The notes under the pieces: model-generated
Told to the model about the DNA's origin: nothing
The model's input: the letters and a program-made list of their open reading frames with translations, nothing else
Database searches by the model: none
Part shown: piece by piece, positions 41,042 through 50,823 of the stretch
How positions within the stretch are numbered: the stretch's first letter is position 1
How the letters are laid out: each line of letters begins with the position of its first letter
NCBI GenBank assembly: GCA_021816455.1
Contig: JAKAXU010000009.1
Location: 21,995-85,994, forward strand
DNA: 64,000 bases
Direction of reading: 5' to 3'
DNA from: Acidobacteriota bacterium
GTDB taxonomy: Bacteria; Acidobacteriota; Terriglobia; Terriglobales; Acidobacteriaceae
Made by a program: the position numbers and the translations under genes

Positions 41042-42127
41042 ATGCGCATTGCCCTTTCCCTTGTACTCGTAGCCTCGCTCACCGCATCCGCACAAACCGC
41101 AGCACCAAAACCGCAACCTACCACTGCCGCCACAGCCGCGCAACGCGACACCACCTACATTGACGCACACGGCACGGCGCACATTACGCGCATTGTGCCG
41201 GTGCCGGACGACCTCAGCCCGGAGGCACAGCGTTCCGTCTCCCACGCACAGCCGGACGCCACGCCGCCCGAGTCGCTTGCCCATCGCCGTTCCCACACCG
41301 ACGCCTGGCAACTGACCGCGCGGGACGCGTGGCTGAAGCTTTATCCAGCAAAGATCACAAACACCCGCATCGCCGGAGTTCCGGTGCGGGTGGTCGATCC
41401 TGCACGACCCAACCCCGCGCTGCGCGATGACGTGTTGCTCAATGTGCATGGCGGCGGCTTTGACTCCGACTCCGGCTCCTATACAGAGACCGTTCCGATT
41501 GCGGGCATGACCGGCGTCCGCGCCATCGCCGTGCTCTACCGTCTCTCGCCGGAATATGCATTTCCCGCCGCCGTCGACGACTCCATCGCCGTCTACAAAG
41601 AGTTGCTGAAGACGCACAAGCCAAGCCAGATTGTCCTCTACGGAACCTCTGCCGGGGCGATCCTCACCGGGGAACTGGCCTCGCGGATCAAGCAGCTTGG
41701 ACTGCCTGAGCCTGCCGCACTCGGCATCTTCTCCGGCTTCGGTGACTTCACTCGCGCGGGTGACTCCGGCTACCTTTTCACCATCTCAGGAAACGGCTTT
41801 GCCGGCCCCCTGGCGCCAGTACGTGTTTCGCAGGTGCTCCCCAGCTATGTTGGTAAAACCAGTCGCCGCGATCCCGTGCTCTCTCCCATTTTTTCCGATC
41901 TTCACGGCATGCCGCCCACGCTTTTCGTCACCAGCACCCGCGACATCCTGCTCAGCGGCACTTCGAACCTTCACCGCGCCTATCTTAACGCTGGCGACGA
42001 CGCGCGCCTGATCGTCTTCGACGGCCTGCCACACGCATTCTGGTATAACTCCTCGCTGCCCGAAGCACTCGAAGCCAATCACGACATGGCCGCGTTTTTC
42101 GTGGACCAGCTCAAGCGTTCGCATTGA
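41042..42127 (+). CDS. Alpha/beta hydrolase (HSL/lipase-like esterase), secreted
   Basis: LNVHGGGF oxyanion motif, GTSAG nucleophile elbow, LPHAFW His. Confidence 0.9.
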   Translation: MRIALSLVLVASLTASAQTAAPKPQPTTAATAAQRDTTYIDAHGTAHITRIVPVPDDLSPEAQRSVSHAQPDATPPESLAHRRSHTDAWQLTARDAWLKLYPAKITNTRIAGVPVRVVDPARPNPALRDDVLLNVHGGGFDSDSGSYTETVPIAGMTGVRAIAVLYRLSPEYAFPAAVDDSIAVYKELLKTHKPSQIVLYGTSAGAILTGELASRIKQLGLPEPAALGIFSGFGDFTRAGDSGYLFTISGNGFAGPLAPVRVSQVLPSYVGKTSRRDPVLSPIFSDLHGMPPTLFVTSTRDILLSGTSNLHRAYLNAGDDARLIVFDGLPHAFWYNSSLPEALEANHDMAAFFVDQLKRSH

Positions 42128-42141
42128 TCCAGAGACCCGCC

Positions 42142-42750
42142 ATGTTCGTTCACTCAGCGTTCCCTTGCCGCTGGTCAGCAGAGATTCTGACGGCGCGCCC
42201 ACCCATTCTTCCGCCGCGTCACTTCACCTATCCCGCGCAGGTGGAAGAGGTGGAGCGCGGTGCGCTGGAGGTGATGGCGCGTCCGGAAGACGCTCCGCCA
42301 TTTCTGGCCACCTTCGCGCTCGGCTTTCGTGACCCCATCGTGCCCACCGGCGTCTGGTCCACGCCCAATCCGGACGAACTCTGCGCACTCTCCGGAGGTT
42401 ATGCCTACCTCGTCTCCGTCTCACAGCCGCAGCGCTTCACCATGCTTCCCATGCGACCCGTCCTTGCCGTTCACGCCGCGGTGGAAGCCGGGCTTCTTCT
42501 CTTTGTCGGCCATCGAAGCATTGTTGCCTGGGGCGTGCAAGGCAAAGCATGGGATGCCGACGCGCTTTCGTCAGAGGGCATCACGGTCGAGTCCATCGCG
42601 GGCGCGCAACTCACGGGTAAAGGTTGGGATATCCGCACGGATCGCGAATTTCTCTTCCTGCTCGATCTCAACACTGGTCAGCGACTGGACGCACCGTCGG
42701 CATCCCCATCCGATGGCGGCCCTCCTGCGCGTTCAAGCGCATTAAAGTAG
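42142..42750 (+). CDS. Hypothetical protein
   Basis: ORF between the esterase and cytochrome c genes in the same direction; no recognised domain. Confidence 0.7.
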   Translation: MFVHSAFPCRWSAEILTARPPILPPRHFTYPAQVEEVERGALEVMARPEDAPPFLATFALGFRDPIVPTGVWSTPNPDELCALSGGYAYLVSVSQPQRFTMLPMRPVLAVHAAVEAGLLLFVGHRSIVAWGVQGKAWDADALSSEGITVESIAGAQLTGKGWDIRTDREFLFLLDLNTGQRLDAPSASPSDGGPPARSSALK

Positions 42751-42766
42751 AAATCGGGAGATTTGC

Positions 42767-43162
42767 ATGAAGCGTTTCGCAGCCCTGCTGCTGCTTTCTC
42801 TTTCACCGGTCGCGCTGCTGGCCGCCGTCACCGGAACATGGCTTCGTCGAGTGCCCGAAGAGGATCATCGCCGTCACGATCCGTATCTCGGGCAGACCAC
42901 TGCGATTGCCGCCGGCAGGCAGCTCTTCCAGCACAACTGCACTCCCTGCCATGGCTTTGACGCGATGGGGCGCTACGGCCGACCCAGCCTGCGCAGCGTG
43001 CGCATCCGTCGCGCCACAGATGGCGATCTTGCCTGGATGCTGCAACACGGCGATCCCTTCAAGGGAATGCCTCCGTGGAGCAGCCTTCCCGACCAGCAAC
43101 GATGGCAGATCATCGCCTACCTGCGCACGCTTCCGCCCATCGGCAAACCCATGCCCCGTTAG
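42767..43162 (+). CDS. Monohaem c-type cytochrome
   Basis: N-terminal signal anchor; CTPCH haem motif; KGMPPWSSLPDQQRWQIIAYLRTL. Confidence 0.92.
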   Translation: MKRFAALLLLSLSPVALLAAVTGTWLRRVPEEDHRRHDPYLGQTTAIAAGRQLFQHNCTPCHGFDAMGRYGRPSLRSVRIRRATDGDLAWMLQHGDPFKGMPPWSSLPDQQRWQIIAYLRTLPPIGKPMPR

Positions 43163-43220
43163 AAGCAGTGCGCGCCGAATCGTCTTTCGATTGCATGAAG
43201 TCTTTTTGCTGCATTTTCGT

Positions 43221-46200
43221 CTACCTGGTGGGCACAATCTCTTCGGTCGCCTTGCTCATCACAGCCGTGCGCTCCAGCTTATCCCAGTTGAAGGGGCGAC
43301 CGTCGATGGCGCGCTTCAGCGTCTTCAGCAGCACGATGGAAAAAACCTGGCGATAGGCAAAGCGTTGCAGCCAGATATGGAACAGTAGCCATCCATCGCC
43401 CTTGTTGGCCGGGTGCCGACGCTCCAGGCTGAAGGCCAGCGCTGAGGTCACGAAGTCGATCACCATGAAGGCAAGAAAATACGCAACCAGCTTCTCAAAA
43501 CTGGCTGAACTTGCCGTCTCCGGATGGTAGTAGCGATTGATCCCGTACTGCACCGCGCCAATCAGAAACATCAGATCGATGAATGGCGAAACCAGCGGAA
43601 GCAGCATCTGAAAAATCACAATGTTCGGCAGGGCGAAGAATCCCATCGCGCGATTCCGCATAAAAGCGGCGCGATGCTTCCACACCGCCTGCAGCGTTCC
43701 AAACGACCACCGGAAGCGCTGGCGCATCAACCCTCGCGCGTCGATGGGAGCCTCGGTAAAGGCCAGCGAGCTGTCCTCGTAAATCACCTTCAATCCCTGC
43801 TCCAGCAGGCTCATCGTCAGGTCTGCATCCTCGGCAACCGTGTTGATCGGGTAGCCATGCGCGCGTTTGACGGCCTCCGTCCTCCATGCCCCAATGGCCC
43901 CAGGCACCACCGTCACCACATGAAAAAGATTCAGCGCGCGCCGCTCAAAATTCTGGCTCGTGATGTACTCCAGCGCTTGCCACCGCGTCCACAGATTCAC
44001 GCGATTGCCCACCTTGGCATTGCCCGCAACTGCTCCGACGGTGGCATCCGAAAAATGCGTGACCAGCTTCCGGATAGCATCTGAAGCAATGACCGTATCG
44101 GCGTCGATTCCCACATAAATTTCTTCGGAGACCTGTTCCAATCCAAAATTAAGCGCCGCTGCCTTGCCTCCATTCGGCTTGGTCAACACCAGTACCTTAC
44201 CCGCGGCGATCTCACTTCGAAACGCTTCTCGCGCCACCGCCATCGTCCGGTCACGGGAACCATCATCGATCACGATCACGCGAAGCTCCCTATAGTCCGA
44301 GTTCAGAACCGAACGCACCGTGCGCACGATTACCGCTTCTTCGTTGTAGGCCGGCACCAGCACGGCTACTGCGGGAGCGTACCCATCCTGAACCTTAGTC
44401 CTCGGCTTCAGCCGGTCGATCAGCGCCAGAATTCCAATCAGCATCAGCCGCAGGCTCATCAACACATCGCCGACGAAGAAGATCGAAACAATCATCGTGC
44501 CCAGAAACGCAAGTCCGGAGAAGGCAATCGAATCCGGCAGCGATCGCAGGTACTGGTGCATCGTCAAGCGCGGCATCACCTCCGCCGCCGTCTTGTCCAT
44601 CAGCGCGGAGACCGGCACAATCCTGTAACCGTGTGCGCGCAGGGCATCGATCAGCACCGGCAGCGCGGCAACCGTCGCCGAGCGGTCGCCGCCGCCATCG
44701 TGCAGCAGGATGATGCTGCCGCGAAACTGCGGCTTGGTCTTCATCACCTCAAGCTGCGAAAGCACAGAGTCGCGAATCTCTTCCGGCGATTTGCGCGGAT
44801 GCTCGTTCCAGTCGTCGGTATCGATCTTGTCCCCGATGATCGTATATCCATCCTGCTGGATGCGTTCGATCGGTGTGGCCTGATCGTCTGTATCCGGCTC
44901 CTGATCGATCGAATACGGCGGCCGGAAATACAGTGGCTGCACACCCAGCTTGCTGGCAAACAGCCGCTCTGTCAGTTGCAGCTCGATGTCGAGCTGGCGC
45001 TGAGAAATCTCGCTGATATCCGGATGCGTGTAGGTGTGATTGCCGATCTCGTGTCCTTCGCGCAGCACGCGTCGCATCAGGCCCACCTGGTCCTGCGCTT
45101 CGCTGCCAATCATCATGAAGGTTCCCTTCACGTTCTTGGCTTTCAGCACATCCAGAATCTTCGGCGTCCACTTCGGATCCGGCCCATCGTCGAAGGTCAG
45201 CGCCACTTCGTCCGGATGGTAGCCGTACTGCCGCACCGTGTACGTGTGCGGATACACCTGCATCTGTTCATCGACAATCAACTGCCTGGTCGGGTCCTGA
45301 CTGTCATCGGTATCCACCGTCACCGTACGTCGCCCTGGCTGCGGCGTTCCCGTCACGCGCAGAATGTCTCCTTCGCCCTCCGTATCTACGTCATGACCGG
45401 GAGGCACACTGCCCAGCGCGCGGAGCGCATCCGCACTGCCCGGCCTGTCCCAGATATTCCACAAGGAGCTATCCTCGGATCCGAGCCGCCACAGCGCAAA
45501 GGTCTGGATGCCCAGCGCACGAGCGCCACGCATTTCGTCCAGCACCGTAACAGCATCCAGAAACCAGACAATGTGGCGTTGATGATCGTCCTCATCGACA
45601 TACTCATAATGCGCATTCAGGGAATCGTAGTCCAGATCCAGGTCGGCATCCGCGTCGGCAGCGCGCTGCCAGGCATCGGAGACGGACAACACATCTGTAT
45701 TCACAACCTTTGGCTTGAAATGCCGTTCGCGCTTACCGGCTGGCATTGTCTCTGCCCAGTCGTAACCGTAACTGCCGATCGCGCAGATCAGCTTCTCGCG
45801 CGGAACCGACTTGAGTGCCTGTGTCAGATTTGCAATGAACCACTGCTGGTCGGCGATCGGCCCGGGGTCGCTCGACACCTCATGCTCGTCATAGTTCATC
45901 AACACGATGCCGTCGGAGTTCGCGGCAATGTTGGAAAGATCCTTCGCCTGCGTGGAAACGGAAAGATTCACGTAGAGTCGCAGATTGCGCGGATGCATCT
46001 GCGCATAAAGGTCCGCAATCAAAGCCTCATAACCTGGAAGCGCCGCATCGGGAAGATTTTCCAGATCGAGCGAAAGGCCGTGATACGCCGGAAACGCCGC
46101 ATAAAATCTCATTAGTTGCGTTTCCAGTCGCGCGCGCTGCGCGGGGTCTTCCACCACCTTTGCTGCGCTTGCGTCGAAGTCTTGAATTGCCGGGCTGAAG

Positions 46201-46748
46201 TTCTGCAGGACGGGATAAATCTCCGTATCTTCCTTCGCCGTCTGAATGGCCCGCTTGATCTTGTCCTCCTGATCGGGGTCGCGCGCCGATGCTCCGCTGA
46301 AGATGGAAAACTCGTGACCTTCGTCAGTAGTTCCCTTCAGTTGGTAATCCGGCCCATCAATGTGCAGCCAGACAGGAAACAAGAAATCGATCTGATGAAT
46401 GTGCTCCTTGAACGACGAGTAGCTCGCCGCATCGTCCGGCGTGTAATAGGCGGCGCGCAATCCTTCCCCGTTGTTCATCACAATTGCTGAGGCCCTGCCG
46501 CGCGGCCTGCGTCGCAGAGCGCGCTGTAGGCGCACCGACCGCAACTCGGAGTTATGATCAGGCAGAGCGCGATAGTTATGCTTGGGGACCGGCAATAGCA
46601 GATTGGGCAGGTTCTGATGCCGAAGCACATTGAAGCTGAAGGCTACCAGAACAAGCGTCGAAACCACGGCCGTCACGTCAAAGAGTCGGCGCAGGCGCTT
46701 CCATCGCTTCCGCTCCGGATCGGCAAATATCTGCTTGTCGCGCATCAT
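43221..46748 (-). CDS. Three-domain GH18-like / NodB polysaccharide deacetylase / GT2 glycosyltransferase
   Basis: GH18/YaaH-like YHGLSLDLENLP; CE4 motifs LTFDDGPDP, NHTYTHPD, RPPYS, LLHDGGG; GT2 motifs VPAYNEE, IDDGS, DADT, RQRFRW; C-terminal TMs. Confidence 0.92.
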   Translation of the reverse strand: MMRDKQIFADPERKRWKRLRRLFDVTAVVSTLVLVAFSFNVLRHQNLPNLLLPVPKHNYRALPDHNSELRSVRLQRALRRRPRGRASAIVMNNGEGLRAAYYTPDDAASYSSFKEHIHQIDFLFPVWLHIDGPDYQLKGTTDEGHEFSIFSGASARDPDQEDKIKRAIQTAKEDTEIYPVLQNFSPAIQDFDASAAKVVEDPAQRARLETQLMRFYAAFPAYHGLSLDLENLPDAALPGYEALIADLYAQMHPRNLRLYVNLSVSTQAKDLSNIAANSDGIVLMNYDEHEVSSDPGPIADQQWFIANLTQALKSVPREKLICAIGSYGYDWAETMPAGKRERHFKPKVVNTDVLSVSDAWQRAADADADLDLDYDSLNAHYEYVDEDDHQRHIVWFLDAVTVLDEMRGARALGIQTFALWRLGSEDSSLWNIWDRPGSADALRALGSVPPGHDVDTEGEGDILRVTGTPQPGRRTVTVDTDDSQDPTRQLIVDEQMQVYPHTYTVRQYGYHPDEVALTFDDGPDPKWTPKILDVLKAKNVKGTFMMIGSEAQDQVGLMRRVLREGHEIGNHTYTHPDISEISQRQLDIELQLTERLFASKLGVQPLYFRPPYSIDQEPDTDDQATPIERIQQDGYTIIGDKIDTDDWNEHPRKSPEEIRDSVLSQLEVMKTKPQFRGSIILLHDGGGDRSATVAALPVLIDALRAHGYRIVPVSALMDKTAAEVMPRLTMHQYLRSLPDSIAFSGLAFLGTMIVSIFFVGDVLMSLRLMLIGILALIDRLKPRTKVQDGYAPAVAVLVPAYNEEAVIVRTVRSVLNSDYRELRVIVIDDGSRDRTMAVAREAFRSEIAAGKVLVLTKPNGGKAAALNFGLEQVSEEIYVGIDADTVIASDAIRKLVTHFSDATVGAVAGNAKVGNRVNLWTRWQALEYITSQNFERRALNLFHVVTVVPGAIGAWRTEAVKRAHGYPINTVAEDADLTMSLLEQGLKVIYEDSSLAFTEAPIDARGLMRQRFRWSFGTLQAVWKHRAAFMRNRAMGFFALPNIVIFQMLLPLVSPFIDLMFLIGAVQYGINRYYHPETASSASFEKLVAYFLAFMVIDFVTSALAFSLERRHPANKGDGWLLFHIWLQRFAYRQVFSIVLLKTLKRAIDGRPFNWDKLERTAVMSKATEEIVPTR

Positions 46749-46871
46749 TCCGCTTCCCCTTGCATCGGCAACCCATCTTTCTGCGTGCTGCTTTCAGGAT
46801 AACGGGTAAGCCGTCGTTCCGCTCACGTTCTCTCATCCGGCTTCGCGATCAATCGCTTATAACTGAAACAT

Positions 46872-48329
46872 ATGCTGCATTGCAACAACGACAACAGAGC
46901 CGCCGCGCAATCGTTCCATCCACCCACATGGATGCGCATCAGCGCCGTCTGTGCGCTCGTGGTCGGCCTGCTTCTTCGCCTGGCGGCGTTTCACTTCTTT
47001 CCGCAAACCGATGGCGATGTCCTCGTCTATTCCGATCTGGCTGCAAATCTCGTCCGCCACGGTCAGCTTGCACTCACCAACGCTTCAGGCTCTCTTCATC
47101 CCAGCCTGATCCGCCTGCCCGGCTATCCGTTTTTTCTTGCCGTATGCTTTCGCTTTTTTGGCGTTGGCAACAACCTTGCCGTCTGCGTCATGCAATCTCT
47201 GCTGGATGCGGTCACGTGTCTGCTGCTTGCAGATCTCTCCCGCCTGCTCACCCTCGAGCTTGCTGCGCGACGCAGACTGGTCCGCGCGGGTTGGGGCGCG
47301 GCCCTTATTGCTCTCTGGATCGCCGAGCTTTGTCCCTTCACGGCGATCTACGTCTCCGCCCCGCTCACTGAAGGGCCAACTCTCTTCTGTATTGCGCTTG
47401 CATGCTGGGCTGCGCTGCACTTTCAGGACCGGCCCGTCTGGCGCAACGCCTTGCTCTTCACCGCAGCCGTCACCTGGGCAGCGCTGCTCCGCCCCGATGG
47501 AGCGCTGGTTGCCGTGGCGCTTGCGCCAGCGCTGTTTTCCCGCAGCGCTCGCGCACGCATTCCCGCGGCGCAACTGGCGCGAATGTGCCTGATCTGCGTG
47601 GCGCTTGCGCTGCTTCCATTCGCGCTCTGGGCTGCTCGCAACTGGCGGGTCTTCGGCGTCTTCCAGCCGCTTGCGCCGCGCTATGCCAGCGACCCGGGAG
47701 ACAGCAGCGATCTGGGTTTCGAGCGCTGGGCCGGAACCTGGACGCTGGATTTCGTCAACACTGTCGATGTTTACTGGCCCGTGCCTGGCGCTGCGGTTGA
47801 CGTCGCAGGCATTCCCCGGCGCGCCTGGAGTACGGAAGAGGATCACCAGAAGCTTCTCGCGCTCTTCGCCGCCTACAACCAGGACGGCTTCCACACCACG
47901 AAAGCTATGAACGCCGCACTGACTCGGATTGCGCTCCACAATCGCGCAGACCATCCGTGGCGTACGCATCTCTGGGTTCCCGCACTTCGCTCCGCCGATA
48001 TGTGGCTGCGTCCACGCGTGGAAAATCTTCCCATCGATCTCGACTGGTGGGTCTATCGCCACCATCACAACGAAACCATCTTCAGCTGGTGCTACGCCGG
48101 ACTGAATCTGCTTTTACTGCTTGTCGGCTTTGCAGGACTGGCCCTGCGGCCTCGGCTCGGCGCGTGGATGCTGCTCTATATGCTGCTGCGTTCTCTGTTG
48201 CTGGCCACGGTTCAGGGGCCAGAGGCACGTTACACGCTGGAGTGTCTGCCGCTGCTCCTCGTGACCGGCTCAGTCTGGCTCGGCGCACTTGCCTTCCCCG
48301 TCGGAAAGATCCGGGTCAACGCTGCATGA
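46872..48329 (+). CDS. GT39-like / ArnT-like membrane glycosyltransferase
   Basis: Multi-TM; FPQTDGDVLVYSDLAANLVRHG...PSLIRLPGYPFFLAV. Confidence 0.82.
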   Translation: MLHCNNDNRAAAQSFHPPTWMRISAVCALVVGLLLRLAAFHFFPQTDGDVLVYSDLAANLVRHGQLALTNASGSLHPSLIRLPGYPFFLAVCFRFFGVGNNLAVCVMQSLLDAVTCLLLADLSRLLTLELAARRRLVRAGWGAALIALWIAELCPFTAIYVSAPLTEGPTLFCIALACWAALHFQDRPVWRNALLFTAAVTWAALLRPDGALVAVALAPALFSRSARARIPAAQLARMCLICVALALLPFALWAARNWRVFGVFQPLAPRYASDPGDSSDLGFERWAGTWTLDFVNTVDVYWPVPGAAVDVAGIPRRAWSTEEDHQKLLALFAAYNQDGFHTTKAMNAALTRIALHNRADHPWRTHLWVPALRSADMWLRPRVENLPIDLDWWVYRHHHNETIFSWCYAGLNLLLLLVGFAGLALRPRLGAWMLLYMLLRSLLLATVQGPEARYTLECLPLLLVTGSVWLGALAFPVGKIRVNAA

Positions 48330-49071
48330 CGCGCGTTCCGGAAGCCATTCTGATTGCAAATGCGTTCGCAGGAAGGCCGCTGTTCAAATGCAGCTGCGTA
48401 TAGTTCACCAGGCGATAGTTGCCCGATGGATCGAACGACTGCTGTCGAATAGCGATGCCGTTCTGCATGTCGATCCACAGCACAACCTTGCTCACATTCT
48501 GCTTGGTCGCCTCGGTGCGCGGCAGCAGTTGCAGCTTCTCGGTCGCCACGCCGCCGATTGTCTCCGCGCCAGCATAGCTCACCGTCCAGTCCTGTTGCAT
48601 CTCTGCGCTGCTTCCCCCAAATCCAAGCGCAAGAAAGCTCTCGATCTGTGCCTCTTTGCCCGCCGTGTGAAAGATCGTCATCTGCTTCAGCAACGGCTCA
48701 TAGAGCTTGAATTCGCCGCCGTCGTAGACCATCTCCTTGGGCACGGGCTTGCCATCCAGCGTCTTCAGATGCAGCGCCAGCGAGACCTTTCCCTTGTGCC
48801 GCTCCACATCGAGGCTGCCGGTCTGCGTATCCTTGTCAAAGATCGGCTGCGTCTGCACGTTCTCCCACACCACATCCGCCTTCGCCGTGTGGAACTTCGC
48901 TGCCGTCTCATCCAGCCGCGCCAGTACCTTCTGCAAATTGCCGTCTGCGCTCTGCGCCTGTGCCACCGCGGTGAATGCCAGCACAGCCATCATGCTCACA
49001 CCGACGTGGCGAAACCATCTTCCGCTGCCGCGCTTCTCTGCGCTGCGGCAGCCCATGCTTTCCGGCTTCAT
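48316..49071 (-). CDS. LolA-like outer-membrane lipoprotein carrier protein
   Basis: Signal peptide; LQKVLARLDETAAKFHTAKADVVWENVQTQPIFDKDTQTGSLDVERHKGKVSLAL. Confidence 0.8.
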   Translation of the reverse strand: MKPESMGCRSAEKRGSGRWFRHVGVSMMAVLAFTAVAQAQSADGNLQKVLARLDETAAKFHTAKADVVWENVQTQPIFDKDTQTGSLDVERHKGKVSLALHLKTLDGKPVPKEMVYDGGEFKLYEPLLKQMTIFHTAGKEAQIESFLALGFGGSSAEMQQDWTVSYAGAETIGGVATEKLQLLPRTEATKQNVSKVVLWIDMQNGIAIRQQSFDPSGNYRLVNYTQLHLNSGLPANAFAIRMASGTRVMQR

Positions 49072-49081
49072 TCCATACTCC

Positions 49082-49456
49082 TCAGCGCCGCACATGCACG
49101 CGCCACTCCGTTGGCTGCCCATTCGGACCGGTTACCGTCTCCCAGTGCGTCACAAACACCGCATCGCCCGTCACCGGCTCGATCGCCCGATGCAGAGCCT
49201 TGCGAATCAAGGCATCGTTCGCGTCGGCGGCCACATGCACATCTGCCGCATCCACCGTCACCAGCAACCCGCGCCCATGGTCGCTGACCACCTCGATCGG
49301 TTTGGAAAATCCCGAGATCGGGGTCGGTTTGTCGCCATAATTCCAGACTTGAGGAGTCACAAAGATAAACGCTAGAATCAGTGTGACCATCACGTCATAG
49401 TGGAAGCTGCCGCGCGCGTGTGTCCAGAAAAAATAACTCTTCAGCGTCTTGCCCAT
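49082..49456 (-). CDS. Small single-TM hypothetical protein
   Basis: MGKTLKSYFFWTHARGSFHYDVMVTLILAFIFVTPQVWNYGDKP; between serS and lolA-like gene. Confidence 0.75.
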   Translation of the reverse strand: MGKTLKSYFFWTHARGSFHYDVMVTLILAFIFVTPQVWNYGDKPTPISGFSKPIEVVSDHGRGLLVTVDAADVHVAADANDALIRKALHRAIEPVTGDAVFVTHWETVTGPNGQPTEWRVHVRR

Positions 49457-49463
49457 ACTCGTT

Positions 49464-50798
49464 TCAACTCTTCCTCCGCGCCTCTGTCGGCGCAATCGCA
49501 TCCATCCCGTTCATGTACGGCCTCAGCGCCTCGGGAATCCGCACCGATCCATCGGCCTGCTGATAGTTTTCGAGAATCGCTAGCCACGTCCGCCCCACCG
49601 CCAAACCGCTGCCGTTGATGGTGTGCACAAACTCCGTCTTCCCTTTATTTCCCGGCTTGTAACGAATGTTTGCCCGTCGCGCTTGAAAGCCTTCAAAGTT
49701 GGAACACGAGGAAATCTCGCGGTACACCTGCTGCCCCGGCAGCCAGACCTCAAGATCATAGGTCTTGGCCGAAGAAAATCCCGTATCTCCTGTGCATAGC
49801 AGCATACGCCGATACGGCAGCCCAAGCAGCTCAAGAATCGTCTCGGCGTCGCGCGTGAGCTTTTCGTGCTCGGCGTCCGACTCCTCGGGCCGCACAAACT
49901 TCACCAGCTCCACCTTCTGAAACTGATGCTGTCGAATGATGCCGCGCGTATCCCGGCCCGCCGCTCCCGCTTCGGCGCGGAAGCACGGCGTATACGCCGC
50001 GTAACAGATGGGCAGCAGCGCATCGTCGAGAATCTCGTCGCGAAAGAGGTTGGTGACCGGAACCTCAGCCGTCGGAATCAGCCAGTGATCGTTGTCGCGA
50101 TACTCTCCTTCGACAAACTCCTCTCCATCGGAGCAGCGAAAGAGATCCTCGGCGAACTTGGGCAACTGCCCGGTCCCGAAGAGCGAGTGGCTGTTCACCA
50201 GAAACGGTGGAAGCACCTCGGTATAGCCGTGACGCAGCGTGTGCTGGTCGAGCATGAAGCTGATCAACGCTCGCTCGAGCCGCGCGCCTGCGCCTTGATA
50301 GACGGCAAATCGCGCGCCGGAGAGTTTTGTTGCGCGCTCCAGGTCCAGAATGCCCAGCAACTCGCCAAGTTCCCAGTGTGGTCTGGCATCAAAACCAAAC
50401 TCCTGCGGCGCGCCCCATCTCTTCACCACCACGTTCTGCTCTTCGCTTCGTCCTTCAGGAACCTCATCGCGCGTCAGGTTCGGGATGCGTGCCAGCGACT
50501 GCCGCATCTTCTCGTCGAGCGCTGAAGCTTCGGCGTCCAGCCCGTCGAGCGTCTCCTTGATGGAGCGCGTCTCCTCCATCAGACTGCTCGCGTCCTCGCC
50601 CGCACGCTTCTTCGCGCCCACCTGCAGGCTCAGTTCGTTGCGCCGGGCCTTCAGGTGTTCGGCGCGCGTAATGGCCTCGCGTCGTGCCGCGTCCAGCGCA
50701 TGGAAATCCCCCAGCAGTGCGGACGGATCGGCGCCGCGCTGGCGCAGTTTTTCTTCGACTAATTTCAGATTGTTGCGTACAAAACTCAGATCAAGCAT
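49464..50798 (-). CDS. serS: Seryl-tRNA synthetase
   Basis: [18 protein letters not shown]; class II motifs [48 protein letters not shown]. Confidence 0.97.
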   Translation of the reverse strand: MLDLSFVRNNLKLVEEKLRQRGADPSALLGDFHALDAARREAITRAEHLKARRNELSLQVGAKKRAGEDASSLMEETRSIKETLDGLDAEASALDEKMRQSLARIPNLTRDEVPEGRSEEQNVVVKRWGAPQEFGFDARPHWELGELLGILDLERATKLSGARFAVYQGAGARLERALISFMLDQHTLRHGYTEVLPPFLVNSHSLFGTGQLPKFAEDLFRCSDGEEFVEGEYRDNDHWLIPTAEVPVTNLFRDEILDDALLPICYAAYTPCFRAEAGAAGRDTRGIIRQHQFQKVELVKFVRPEESDAEHEKLTRDAETILELLGLPYRRMLLCTGDTGFSSAKTYDLEVWLPGQQVYREISSCSNFEGFQARRANIRYKPGNKGKTEFVHTINGSGLAVGRTWLAILENYQQADGSVRIPEALRPYMNGMDAIAPTEARRKS

Positions 50799-50823
50799 CG
50801 CATCTCCAGCTTACTAGAGCCTG

